Source: Bariatricus massiliensis (GTDB lineage: Bacteria; Bacillota; Clostridia; Lachnospirales; Lachnospiraceae). From it: a stretch of 64,000 nt of DNA. Numbering within the stretch: position 1 is the stretch's first letter; every line of letters begins with the position of its first letter. The notes under the pieces were generated by a model. It was not told where the DNA came from. It searched no databases and worked only from the letters and a program-made list of their open reading frames with translations. Below, in pieces: positions 16,025-24,162 of this stretch. The position numbers and the translations under genes were made by a program. Location of the stretch: contig NZ_LT574838.1 of the NCBI RefSeq assembly GCF_900086725.1, positions 622,986 to 686,985 of the forward strand, read 5' to 3'.

Positions 16025-17536
16025 TCAGTCCTGCAGCGCGCTCTCCACGAGCAGGCGGTCATCCATCGGATAACGTGCTCCCCGTATTTCCTGATAATCT
16101 TCATGCCCTTTTCCGGCTATAAGTACAATATCCCCCTGACGGGCCATATGTACGGCCAGCCTGACGGCCTCCCTCCGGTCTTCTATCATGTGGTACGCTC
16201 CGCCGGTGCCGAGAATCCCTTCCTCGATGTCTTTCATAATCTGAAGCGGCTCCTCAAATCTGGGGTTATCCGATGTGATTATCGTCACATCCGAACATTC
16301 TCCGGACACTCTGCCCATCTGTAACCTACGGCCTTTGGAGCGGTTCCCCCCGCACCCGAACACGGTGATGATCCTCTGCGGGCGGTACATCCTCAATGTT
16401 TTGAGGACGTGTGCAAGACTCATGGCATTGTGAGCGTAATCTACATAGCATGCGATGTTTTTTTCATTGTCTACGCGTTCCATTCTTCCTCTGACCGAAA
16501 CGTCATCCAGAACTCCAGCAAGCCTTTCTTCCAGCCCTTCCCCGCCGATTCCGTACTCCTCCGCAAGGCAGAATACCGTCTGCAGCGCCGCCAGTGCATT
16601 ATAAACATTGAACGCTCCCGGCATGGCCAGTGTATACAGTTTCCCGCCGGCTTCGAACTCGGTGGCCGGTCTTCCGGCCTTCATAAGGAACCTGATATGC
16701 TCTGCACGGAGAACTCTTTCTTCCTGTGCACAAGGCCTGTTGATTCCGAACCCATACCGCACACAGTCCGCGTGCTCGAACATTTGCCCGTAGGCTTCAT
16801 CATCTACATTTCCAATACCGATTCGGCACTGCCTGAACAACAGTGACTTGCAATATCTGTATTCTTCCAGACTTTCATGCTCCCCTGGCCCGATATGGTC
16901 TTCCCCAAAATTGGTAAAAATCCCTGCCGTAAAGGCTATCCCCTCGGCACGCTTATATTTCATCCCCTGAGAGGATACCTCAACCACTGCATATTTACAG
17001 CCTGCTTCTACCATTTTAGCAAAATACTCGTGAATGGTAAAGGACTCCGGCGTAGTATTCTTTTGGGAATACGAAGTTTCCCCCACAACCGCCCCTAAAG
17101 TCCCTATATAGCCGCAAGGCTCCCCTGCCGCCTCCAGCATTGCTTTTATCATCCATGCCACCGTCGTCTTTCCCTTTGTTCCTGTGACACCGATGACGTT
17201 CAGCTTTCTCGCCGGCCACCGGAACCAAGCAGCCGAGAGATACGCCAGCGCCTCTCTTGTATCCTTGACGAGGAGTACCGTCAGCCCTCTGGGAAAATCC
17301 AATAACTTTCCTTCTGCGGTCAGAGTTTCTACCAGCACTGCGGCCGCGCCGTTTTGTGCCGCCTCACGTATATGTGTGTGCCCGTCGCTCTCGTATCCCT
17401 TGAGGCATACAAAAATTTCTCCCTTATTTACATTTCTAGAATCATAAGCGATTCCTTTTATTTCCATCATTTGCAGCGGTAGTTCTGTCTGTATCAGGGC
17501 ATACTCAAGACAGGCAATCAGATTCAGAAGTCTCAT
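16025..17536 (-). CDS. murE: UDP-MurNAc-tripeptide synthetase (MurE), DAP-type motif
   Basis: 503 residues. Adds the third stem-peptide residue to UDP-MurNAc-dipeptide during peptidoglycan synthesis. Seen: N-terminal UDP-binding domain, ATP-binding GVTGTKGKTTVAWM, the Lys-bearing VEVSSQGMKYKR, VDYAHNAMSLAHVLK, GCGGNRSKGRR, and the third-residue pocket motif SDNPRFEEP. DNPR is the meso-diaminopimelate signature, so this enzyme probably adds mDAP. A second MurE-like protein without that motif is encoded at 20466-21986. It lies 23 bases upstream of priA on the same strand. Confidence 0.9.
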   Translation of the reverse strand: MRLLNLIACLEYALIQTELPLQMMEIKGIAYDSRNVNKGEIFVCLKGYESDGHTHIREAAQNGAAAVLVETLTAEGKLLDFPRGLTVLLVKDTREALAYLSAAWFRWPARKLNVIGVTGTKGKTTVAWMIKAMLEAAGEPCGYIGTLGAVVGETSYSQKNTTPESFTIHEYFAKMVEAGCKYAVVEVSSQGMKYKRAEGIAFTAGIFTNFGEDHIGPGEHESLEEYRYCKSLLFRQCRIGIGNVDDEAYGQMFEHADCVRYGFGINRPCAQEERVLRAEHIRFLMKAGRPATEFEAGGKLYTLAMPGAFNVYNALAALQTVFCLAEEYGIGGEGLEERLAGVLDDVSVRGRMERVDNEKNIACYVDYAHNAMSLAHVLKTLRMYRPQRIITVFGCGGNRSKGRRLQMGRVSGECSDVTIITSDNPRFEEPLQIMKDIEEGILGTGGAYHMIEDRREAVRLAVHMARQGDIVLIAGKGHEDYQEIRGARYPMDDRLLVESALQD

Positions 17537-17562
17537 GGAACATCCTCTTTCTTTTTATATTC

Positions 17563-17591
17563 TTGCTATAAGGAAACGAATTTGTTATACT
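17563..17591 (+). promoter_or_regulatory. Promoter of the arginase-family gene
   Basis: TTGCTA (17563-17568), 17-base spacer, TATACT (17586-17591), 37 bases before the start codon at 17629. Confidence 0.55.
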
Positions 17592-17628
17592 TGGTACATT
17601 GAGTCATATTTTTGTCAGGAGGTTTTTT

Positions 17629-18528
17629 ATGATACACACATACGGCTGTCCTATGCACCTTGGGGTAGGTGACACGGGGCTGATAAAAAGTCTGGACTAT
17701 TTAAACAATCGTTTTGACCAGCTTCAGATTCATGTAATTCCGGAGATACAAGAAAAGGAAGAGAATCTTCCGAATCTAAAAAATTTAAACAGTGTAGCGT
17801 CAACCTGCCAATCTATTGCGGCATATGCATATCAGGTACTGCAGAATCAAGAGACTCCTCTGTTCATCGCAGGGGATCACAGCGCTGCCATGGGCTCCGT
17901 CTCCGCCTCTTCCGTCTATACGCAGGAGATGTATGGCGAAGAGACCGGACTTATCTGGATAGACGCACATCCGGATATCAACACAGACTCCACAACGGCG
18001 ACAGGCAACATCCACGGCATGCCGGTGGCCGCACTGCTCGGCAAAGGGGAAAAACGACTGACACAGTTCCTGACGGAACAGCCCAAGCTGAAGCCGCGCA
18101 ATGTTGTCATGCTGGGACTACGTGACATCGACCCACCGGAACAAGTGACACTGGATACGCTCGGCATACGCTATTATACGTACGATGACATATGCCGGCA
18201 GGGCCTTACAGCCTGTTTGAAGGAAAGCATTGCATACCTTTCCCATCTGACGGCTGTCCATATAAGCTTTGATATCGACTCCATGAATCCCAAGTGGATG
18301 CCCGGGGTATCGGTACCGGTTCCTCATGGTTTTACACCCGAAGAGGTGCATCATATTTTTGACGCCCTTATCCCTGCACTGCCGGTAATATCCTACGATA
18401 TCGTAGAATTCAATATGGTGCACGACAGAGAAGACAAAACCGCGGACTTCGTCATGGAACTGGCATCCCAAATCCATAAGCTCCATGTACCGTCAGTATC
18501 CTCGGAAAAGTCAAAACGTTTTGCATAA
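17629..18528 (+). CDS. Arginase/agmatinase-family ureohydrolase
   Basis: 299 residues from ATG 17629, which follows CAGGAGG; an upstream in-frame ATG lacks a site. Binuclear manganese hydrolase fold. Metal ligands seen: His in AGDHSAAMGS, the triad in WIDAHPDINTDS, and both Asp in SFDIDSMNP. DAHxDIN favours arginase over agmatinase. Odd: the usual DP after the last ligand reads NP (SMNPKWMPGVSVPVPHG), so substrate may differ. Arginase would make ornithine and urea; rocA at 57123-58670 could take the carbon further, but the two genes are far apart. Monocistronic, with its own promoter and terminator. Confidence 0.8.
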   Translation: MIHTYGCPMHLGVGDTGLIKSLDYLNNRFDQLQIHVIPEIQEKEENLPNLKNLNSVASTCQSIAAYAYQVLQNQETPLFIAGDHSAAMGSVSASSVYTQEMYGEETGLIWIDAHPDINTDSTTATGNIHGMPVAALLGKGEKRLTQFLTEQPKLKPRNVVMLGLRDIDPPEQVTLDTLGIRYYTYDDICRQGLTACLKESIAYLSHLTAVHISFDIDSMNPKWMPGVSVPVPHGFTPEEVHHIFDALIPALPVISYDIVEFNMVHDREDKTADFVMELASQIHKLHVPSVSSEKSKRFA

Positions 18529-18539
18529 TATATATATAT

Positions 18540-18577
18540 GGGGGAAATTTCAGTTGGTGAAATTTCCCCCTTGCTTT
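18540..18577 (+). terminator. Rho-independent terminator after the arginase gene
   Basis: A perfect 13-pair stem, GGGGGAAATTTCA / TGAAATTTCCCCC with loop GTTGG, followed by TTGCTTTTTT. The T run also holds the -35 box of the next promoter. Confidence 0.9.
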
Positions 18578-18599
18578 TTTCGAAAAGGTGTTATATGAT
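18571..18599 (+). promoter_or_regulatory. Promoter of the leader-rsgA2 transcription unit
   Basis: TTGCTT (18571-18576), 17-base spacer, TATGAT (18594-18599). Start expected near 18606, so the transcript would begin inside a short frame at 18595-18633 and that frame would not be translated. Confidence 0.5.
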
Positions 18600-18644
18600 G
18601 TCTACAGAAATATTCCGCAAAGCGGATAGTTAAGGAGTTATTTT

Positions 18645-18683
18645 ATGACGAAAACGAAGATTGTGATGGTGGCTTTCTGCTAA
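18645..18683 (+). CDS. 12-aa leader peptide upstream of rsgA2
   Basis: ATG at 18645 with AAGGAG at good spacing opens MTKTKIVMVAFC and a stop. A small CCGC-AAA-GCGG hairpin lies just before the ribosome binding site. It is followed by mutually exclusive hairpins and two terminators before the rsgA2 coding region, the layout of a ribosome-controlled attenuator. Inferred role: ribosome stalling on the leader decides read-through. Confidence 0.5.
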   Translation: MTKTKIVMVAFC

Positions 18684-18698
18684 AATCGAATATTGTAT

Positions 18699-18753
18699 AC
18701 ACAGCAGTGGATGAAGTACATTTTATCCGTTTTATTTTGCTGTGTCTTCAGCA
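18699..18753 (+). promoter_or_regulatory. Alternative hairpins in the rsgA2 leader
   Basis: ACACAGCA (18699-18706) pairs with TGCTGTGT (18738-18745), enclosing GGAT/ATCC (18709-18712 with 18725-18728). TGCTG (18738-18742) can instead pair with CAGCA (18749-18753). The two structures exclude each other, as in attenuators. This describes part of the 472-base gap between the arginase gene and rsgA2. Confidence 0.45.
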
Positions 18754-18792
18754 CCTTTCGTGAATACTGCCCCGTGATATTATACACATCGC

Positions 18793-18817
18793 AGACACGT
18801 CCGGCGTGTCTTTTTTT
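18793..18817 (+). terminator. First leader terminator upstream of rsgA2
   Basis: AGACACG / CGTGTCT stem of 7 pairs, loop TCCGG, followed by a run of seven T (18811-18817). It lies 110 bases after the leader ORF and would stop transcription before rsgA2 unless prevented. Confidence 0.7.
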
Positions 18818-18823
18818 GTGCCC

Positions 18824-18873
18824 AAAATCCCGCAGAGACAGACTGTCAAAGGTTCTGTTTCCGCGGGATTTTT
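18824..18873 (+). terminator. Second leader terminator upstream of rsgA2
   Basis: AAAATCCCGC (18824-18833) pairs with GCGGGATTTT (18863-18872), ending in a T run; inner GACAG/CTGTTTC pairing extends it. Two terminators in tandem in a 5' leader suggest tight premature termination. Confidence 0.65.
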
Positions 18874-19000
18874 GCGTCCATGAAACCGTGGCCTCGAATG
18901 CTCGAGAAGACAATATTGTATCGATAATTTGCAGAAAGCTCGATTTGAAAGGAGATTGACTTGAAAATGAATGATTTGAACTATTTGGAGGAAACAAAAA

Positions 19001-20404
19001 ATGAATATAGCATCCTATGGATTACACGAAACAATGATACCTGAAAACGCTTCCGGTATTCCGGCACGTATTACCGCTGTCTATCGGGGCCGTTTTGAAA
19101 TCGTCTGCGAAAACGGCGCCGGATTTGCCTGTTTAAAGAAAGCATCCTACTATTCCGGCGGGGAGCCTTTCCCTGCCACCGGGGATTTTTGCATGATCGA
19201 CTGGAATGGGAGCGGTGAAAGCCGTATCCTAAGTACACTGCCACGCCGCACTTATTTTGCGCGTCTGGATCCCTCTTCATCGGGCCACAAGGAACAGGCC
19301 GTGGCAGCGAATTTTGATTACGTCTTTATTCTTCAGTCACTGGACCGGGATTTTAACCCCCGCAGGCTGGAGCGCTATCTGACTCTAGGCTGGCAGTCCG
19401 GCGCGATTCCTGTAGTTGTGCTTACGAAAGCGGATCAATGTACAGACCCGGACTCTTATCTGCACACTGCAAAGTCACTGGCGCCCGGTGTAGATGTGCT
19501 GGCAGTGAGCGCACGCACTGGGGACGGCCTGACTTCTCTGGAGCGCTTCCTCAGACCCGGCAATACCATTGTATTTCTCGGCTCGTCGGGCGTAGGCAAA
19601 TCCAGCTTAATCAACGCCCTTGCCGGGGAAGAAATCATGAACACCGGAAATATCCGGGAAAAGGACGGCCGTGGCAGGCATACAACCACCCACCGTCAGC
19701 TGCTCATGCTGCACAACGGCGCTATGGTCATCGATACCCCCGGTATGCGCGAGCTTGGCATATGGGACGCCGAGGAAGGGCTGAGCCAGAGCTTCGGCGA
19801 TGTGGAAAAATACCTTGGGCATTGCAAGTTCAGCGACTGCCGGCATCAAACCGAACCGGGGTGCGCCATTAAAAAGGCCATCCAGAACGGGGAGCTCGCG
19901 CCGGAACGCTGGGAATCTTACCTCCGTCTTCACACGGAGTCGGAATATACCGATGACAAGGCTGCTTATCTGCGCAAAAAACAAAAGAAAGAAAAAAATA
20001 TTTCTAAAATTTTGAAACAGCGCAGCAAGACAGACTACCGACACGAACCTTGTACCGAAAGCTTTACCTGTAAGGTATGCGGCACACTGGTAATCCCCGA
20101 TTATGCAGGGAGCAGCCACCGCAACCATTGTCCCCATTGTCTAAGCAGCCTTCATGTAGATAACCGGCCCGGCGACCGCGCCTCCCTGTGCGGAGGCATT
20201 ATGGAGCCAATCGGTGTCTGGGTGCGCAAAAACGGAGAATGGGCGCTCATACACCGCTGCCGCACCTGCGGCGCGCTAAGCTCTAACCGAATTGCGGCGG
20301 ACGATAATCCTGCGCTTCTCGTGTCTATCGCTGCCAAGCCTCTGGCCGAGCCGCCTTTCCCGCTCTGGCAGCTGGCCGAAAGACGGGAAGACTTTATTGA
20401 ATAA
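19001..20404 (+). CDS. RsgA-type GTPase fused to a C-terminal RNHCP zinc domain
   Basis: 467 residues against about 295 for ordinary RsgA. Residues 1-330 form a complete RsgA: N-terminal OB region, VLTKAD (G4), LGSSGVGKSSLINAL (G1), RHTTTHRQL, DTPGMREL (G3) and a zinc knuckle (CKFSDCRHQTEPGC). A basic linker (RKKQKKEKNISKIL) leads to residues about 345-460, which match the RNHCP domain: CKVCG, HRNHCPHCLSSLHVD, HRCRTCG. ATG 19001 follows TTGGAGG; a 25-codon frame from ATG 18967 overlaps this start. It is a second RsgA in this genome, preceded by an attenuator-like leader, so it may respond to ribosome stress. That role is inferred. Confidence 0.85.
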   Translation: MNIASYGLHETMIPENASGIPARITAVYRGRFEIVCENGAGFACLKKASYYSGGEPFPATGDFCMIDWNGSGESRILSTLPRRTYFARLDPSSSGHKEQAVAANFDYVFILQSLDRDFNPRRLERYLTLGWQSGAIPVVVLTKADQCTDPDSYLHTAKSLAPGVDVLAVSARTGDGLTSLERFLRPGNTIVFLGSSGVGKSSLINALAGEEIMNTGNIREKDGRGRHTTTHRQLLMLHNGAMVIDTPGMRELGIWDAEEGLSQSFGDVEKYLGHCKFSDCRHQTEPGCAIKKAIQNGELAPERWESYLRLHTESEYTDDKAAYLRKKQKKEKNISKILKQRSKTDYRHEPCTESFTCKVCGTLVIPDYAGSSHRNHCPHCLSSLHVDNRPGDRASLCGGIMEPIGVWVRKNGEWALIHRCRTCGALSSNRIAADDNPALLVSIAAKPLAEPPFPLWQLAERREDFIE

Positions 20405-20412
20405 CTAAAAAT

Positions 20413-20457
20413 GAGCTATTGCCAACAGACGCATATCCGTCTGTATAGCAATAGCTC
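20413..20457. terminator. Bidirectional terminator between rsgA2 and the second murE-like gene
   Basis: GAGCTATTGC (20413-20422) pairs with GCAATAGCTC (20448-20457), with an inner ACAGACG/CGTCTGT stem, flanked by A and T runs. It serves two convergent genes. Confidence 0.8.
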
Positions 20458-20465
20458 GTTTATAC

Positions 20466-21986
20466 TTAGCAGCGGGCGTCGTATTCCGCCAGCAGTTCTT
20501 TCACATACTGTACGTCGGACTTGCAGTCCAGATATTCACACCCGTACTTCTGCCGGGTCTCATTCCCTTTTCCGGTAATCAGCAGGATGGTCTTGCCCTC
20601 CGCCTCTTCTATGGCGGCCTTGATTGCCTCTCCCCGGTCTTCAATCATTGTGTAGGGACAATTCTGCGCCTCCACATACTGTGCGATATCCTTCGAGATG
20701 TCCTCCACCGGTTCATATCCCGGATCCTCCGCGGTCAGATACACCTTCTTGGAGTACTGCCCTGCCACCGTCCCCAAATCCCGGCGGCGGATGAAGGCCT
20801 TTTTGCCCGGACAGCCGAAAATTGATACAATCTCATAGTCCGGGTACTCGTCCCTTGTGGAAGAGAACAACTTTTCAAAGCTCAGCTTGTTGTGTGCGTA
20901 ATCTACAACGGCGATTATCTTTTTATCTTTGCTCGCATACAGCTCCATGCGACCGCTTGACCGTGCCCGGTAGAGCCCGCTCTTCATATACGCAAGCGGT
21001 ATCCCCACAAGAATGGATGCTGCGATAACAGCCAGTGCGTTTTCCACATTGAAGAGTCCCGGCATGGTCAGGCGGAATTCTTCATCGAAATCCTTTGTAC
21101 GCACGGTAAACACCGTCTCATGGCCGTCCTTCTGGATATCATATCCATAGACATCCGCCGTCTCGTCCTTGATGCTGAACGTCAGTACCTTCTTGCTGCA
21201 CTTTGCAGCCTCCAAAATACGCTCCGCGTAATCTGCGTCCAGATTGACCACCGCATTGTCAGAAGAAGCGAAGATTCTTAATTTGGACGCGAAGTAGTCC
21301 TCAAAATCTTTATGCTCGATAGGGCTGATGTGGTCTTCCGAAATATTCAGGAAAATCCCCACATCCAGTCTCATGTTGTCTACCCGGTTGTATTTCAGCG
21401 CCTGAGAAGATACTTCCATCTCCGCAAACGTGATGCCGCTGTCCACTGCATGGCGGAAATGCTCCTGCAGCTCCACCGCCTCGGGCGTGGTGATATGGGA
21501 TTCTTTTGTAATCACACCGTCGTAAATATCAATGGAGGAAATAACCGCGCTTTCCTTTCCTCCGGTCGCCTTCATATAATCATCCACAATCGCTTTCATA
21601 TAGTAAGCGGAAGTAGACTTGCCCTTTGTCCCGCCAATGCCGATGATGGTAAGGTCTTTCCACGGGGCATTATGAAACTTCTCTGCCAGCGGGGGCATCG
21701 CTTTCCTGATATCGTCTACCAGCAGATAAGGCACATCCTTTTTCGTGTCGAACTTCTGCTCGCTCACATAGGCCACCGCGCCCTTCTCAACAGCCTCATC
21801 CAAATACTCTGCCTTAAAAGCAGCGCCCTTGCAGATGAACAAGGTATTCTTTGTCACTTGTTTAGAATCATAGGTCAGATAATCGATGACGATATCGTCC
21901 TGCCCGTCAGAATAGAATTCCTTCATCATACGGACGTTTTCCAACAACAGTGCATATTCTCCCAATGTATACTTTTTCTGTTCCAT
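20466..21986 (-). CDS. Second MurE-like Mur ligase, non-DAP motif
   Basis: 506 residues. All Mur ligase motifs are present: GIGGTKGKSTSAYYMK (ATP), MEVSSQALKYNR, VDYAHNKLSFEKL and GCPGKKAFIRRRDLG. At the third-residue pocket the DNPR of the DAP enzyme is replaced by AEDPGYEP, and GKGHE reads GKGNE, so a substrate other than mDAP is likely, perhaps lysine or another diamino acid. It is the last gene of an operon with an Asp/Glu racemase and an Asl-like ATP-grasp ligase, which together suggest an alternative stem peptide or crossbridge. Substrate is inference. Confidence 0.8.
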   Translation of the reverse strand: MEQKKYTLGEYALLLENVRMMKEFYSDGQDDIVIDYLTYDSKQVTKNTLFICKGAAFKAEYLDEAVEKGAVAYVSEQKFDTKKDVPYLLVDDIRKAMPPLAEKFHNAPWKDLTIIGIGGTKGKSTSAYYMKAIVDDYMKATGGKESAVISSIDIYDGVITKESHITTPEAVELQEHFRHAVDSGITFAEMEVSSQALKYNRVDNMRLDVGIFLNISEDHISPIEHKDFEDYFASKLRIFASSDNAVVNLDADYAERILEAAKCSKKVLTFSIKDETADVYGYDIQKDGHETVFTVRTKDFDEEFRLTMPGLFNVENALAVIAASILVGIPLAYMKSGLYRARSSGRMELYASKDKKIIAVVDYAHNKLSFEKLFSSTRDEYPDYEIVSIFGCPGKKAFIRRRDLGTVAGQYSKKVYLTAEDPGYEPVEDISKDIAQYVEAQNCPYTMIEDRGEAIKAAIEEAEGKTILLITGKGNETRQKYGCEYLDCKSDVQYVKELLAEYDARC

Positions 21987-22000
21987 GTTCTTCTCCCCTG

Positions 22001-22705
22001 CTATTCTTTGTATGCCGCTCCGGAGCGGATAATCGATTCACGTACGAGCACGTCCATGGCATCGATACAATCCGCCGGAACCGGATAATATTCTTTGAAT
22101 ACTGAAATCTCTGTACAAGCCAGAATCACCGCGTCACAGCCCTGCTCCTTCAAGTCCTCGTAGGCCTGATCGAACTTCGCCCTGTCCCCCGGCCTTCCGC
22201 TCTTGATATCGTCATAGATCAGGGACATCACCAGACGCTGTGCATCTTCTCTGGGGGCGCAGGCGGCAATCTGGTATTTGTCGCAGGCGCGGGAATATGT
22301 TCCGGCCTGAATCGTACCATCGGTTCCCATGATACCGATTTTTTTCACATCCGGATAGCCTTCTTTCACGTAACGGACGCTCTCCCCCACCATATCGATG
22401 ACCGGAACCTTCGTCACGGCCTGAATGTCCTTAAGGAAATAGTGGGATGTATTGCACGGGATCGCAATGTTTTCCACGCCAAGTTTCTCCAAATCTCTCG
22501 CATCCTTTTCAATGGCCGCAAGAAATTCCTGCTTATGTCCGGTGAGAATAGCCTTTGTCCTGTCCGGCATAGTGGCATGGCTCAATATCACCATATCGAT
22601 ATGCTCCTGATCGGTCGAAGCCACAGTCCGCGCAATCACTCTTGCGTAATAAAAACTGGTTGCTTCCGGCCCCATTCCGCCGATAACGCCTAATTTTTTT
22701 AACAT
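22001..22705 (-). CDS. Aspartate/glutamate racemase family protein
   Basis: 234 residues, cofactor-independent racemase fold. Both catalytic cysteines are visible, in IPCNTSHYF near residue 82 and LACTEISVF near residue 196, and the N-terminus KKLGVIGGMGPEAT matches the YgeA/RacD group, which are mostly aspartate racemases. Placed 16 bases after the ATP-grasp gene and 14 bases before the MurE-like gene. With the ligase upstream it most likely supplies D-aspartate. Confidence 0.85.
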   Translation of the reverse strand: MLKKLGVIGGMGPEATSFYYARVIARTVASTDQEHIDMVILSHATMPDRTKAILTGHKQEFLAAIEKDARDLEKLGVENIAIPCNTSHYFLKDIQAVTKVPVIDMVGESVRYVKEGYPDVKKIGIMGTDGTIQAGTYSRACDKYQIAACAPREDAQRLVMSLIYDDIKSGRPGDRAKFDQAYEDLKEQGCDAVILACTEISVFKEYYPVPADCIDAMDVLVRESIIRSGAAYKE

Positions 22706-22721
22706 GTTTTTTCTCCGTAAC

Positions 22722-23933
22722 TTAGCTGTAGTATTTTTTGAACTTCACAAAGTGGCTGAAATGTGTTTTTACCATGGCAAGAAAACGCTTCGGCTTTAAG
22801 TCTCCCCTCATAAATACGGGATTGACCATCTTCTTTTCCCGGATCAGACGCCGCATCTTCGCCTTCATCTCTTCGTCTTTTACATATTTAAAAGCGACCT
22901 TCTTCGGCACTACCATCCACAGATGCTCTTCCTCTGCAGTCTCCAGTTCCTGTTCCTTGCCGTAAATGTATTCTTCTACAATATATTTTGCCACATTGAA
23001 CCCAGAGCCGGTCACATAGTAGTTGCTGCGCCCCTGCCGGGTATTAATTTCAAAAAATTTGTATTTACCGTCCCTGCGGTCGTATTTGATATCAAAGTTG
23101 GAAAATCCAATATAATGAAGATCCTCCAGCAGATTCTTGACATGTTCCATCAGGGCTGTGTTCGGCTCGGTCACGATCAGCGCATGGTTGCCCAGACCGT
23201 GGGGCGTATGCTCCTCCAGAAGCACATGTCCCAGACACATCATCTTGACCTTTCCGTTCTTATCGGAATAGCAGGTGAGCACCCGCATGTATTCGTCGTT
23301 GCCCGGAATCATGTCCTGAATGATGAGCTTGTCTGTATATCCCGCGCCGTAGATATCCTGAATGACCTGCTCCAGTTCCTTACGGTCCTTGATTGTATAT
23401 ACCTTATTCTGGGTCTCAAATGGATGTTCCCAGTATGAAATACTGTCCGACGGCTTCAAAATGACAGGGAACGGGAAATCCATCTGAAAATCCATTCCCA
23501 TAGACGGGTCATAAATCAGCGTACCCGGATAATCTACCTGATGTTTCTCACAGAGGCTGTAAAAGGTATCCTTCTGCTGCAGGCTGTTCATCAAGTCAAA
23601 CTCAATGTACGGCGCGATGATGTTGACGGCAAGCTCTGCCTTGTGCTTGCTTATCAAGGCCACATAGCTGTCTCCACACCCGATAAGAATCACTTTCTTA
23701 TCCCCGTACTTCTCAGCGAACCCATTGACCGTCATGAGAAAATAATCGTCCGTATCAATCTTCGGATTGGCTTGGTATTCAATAATCCTGCTGTTGTAAC
23801 TTGGCCCCGTAGGGAACTTTCCAAATATATATGTCTTTACCTGATACTGCTCATAAAAAGCACGCGCCACACTATAAGTGTTAATATCACCGCCGAGCAG
23901 TACCGGAATAAACTCTCTCTCCTTAAATTCCAT
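22722..23933 (-). CDS. ATP-grasp ligase resembling D-aspartate ligase (Asl)
   Basis: 403 residues from ATG 23933 (MEFKEREFIPVLLGGD). The N-terminus EFIPVLLGGDINTYSVARAF and the Tyr/Asp-rich middle match, as remembered, the Enterococcus faecium ligase Asl(fm), which attaches D-Asp to the lysine side chain of the peptidoglycan precursor. ATP-grasp features: PFPVILKPSDS, IIQDMIPGND, and the metal-binding FEINTRQGRSNYY. The neighbouring racemase supports D-Asp as substrate. GGAG lies 12 bases before the start, a slightly long spacing; a longer start at 23996 lies inside the promoter repeat and is unlikely. Confidence 0.75.
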   Translation of the reverse strand: MEFKEREFIPVLLGGDINTYSVARAFYEQYQVKTYIFGKFPTGPSYNSRIIEYQANPKIDTDDYFLMTVNGFAEKYGDKKVILIGCGDSYVALISKHKAELAVNIIAPYIEFDLMNSLQQKDTFYSLCEKHQVDYPGTLIYDPSMGMDFQMDFPFPVILKPSDSISYWEHPFETQNKVYTIKDRKELEQVIQDIYGAGYTDKLIIQDMIPGNDEYMRVLTCYSDKNGKVKMMCLGHVLLEEHTPHGLGNHALIVTEPNTALMEHVKNLLEDLHYIGFSNFDIKYDRRDGKYKFFEINTRQGRSNYYVTGSGFNVAKYIVEEYIYGKEQELETAEEEHLWMVVPKKVAFKYVKDEEMKAKMRRLIREKKMVNPVFMRGDLKPKRFLAMVKTHFSHFVKFKKYYS

Positions 23934-23961
23934 AATAATTAAGAGACTCCTTTCCATAAAA

Positions 23962-24162
23962 GCAATGCAATTGACTTTGGTTGCACGCATGTGCAATTAT
24001 TATACCACAAACGCAGAAAAGGAAGCGGCGCTTCGCGCCATTTACTTTTCAAGTGGTGGCTTGCCGGTATAATATGCCGCTAAAGCGGCATAAAGGCAAT
24101 GCAATTGACTTTGGTTGCACGCATGTGCAACTATTATACCGCACCCGTTCTTTTTGTGTCAA
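23962..24162 (-). promoter_or_regulatory. Duplicated 45-bp promoter/operator of the Asl-racemase-murE2 operon
   Basis: Two 45-bp direct repeats, 23962-24006 and 24096-24140, differ by one base. Read on the reverse strand each begins GGTATAATA and contains the palindrome TTGCACATGCGTGCAA just after the TATAAT. The distal copy has a strong -35 (TTGACA, reverse strand of 24157-24162, 18-base spacer to TATAAT at 24133-24138); the proximal copy (TATAAT at 23999-24004) has no clear -35. Between them are two small hairpins (GCCGC/GCGGC near 24076-24091 and GGCGC-GAA-GCGCC near 24027-24040). Confidence 0.65.

Noticed and set aside
18595..18633. 12-codon frame MMSTEIFRKADS before the rsgA2 leader peptide
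   Set aside because: It overlaps the likely -10 box (18594-18599) and starts before the expected transcription start, so it is probably not translated. It would count only if transcription began upstream.
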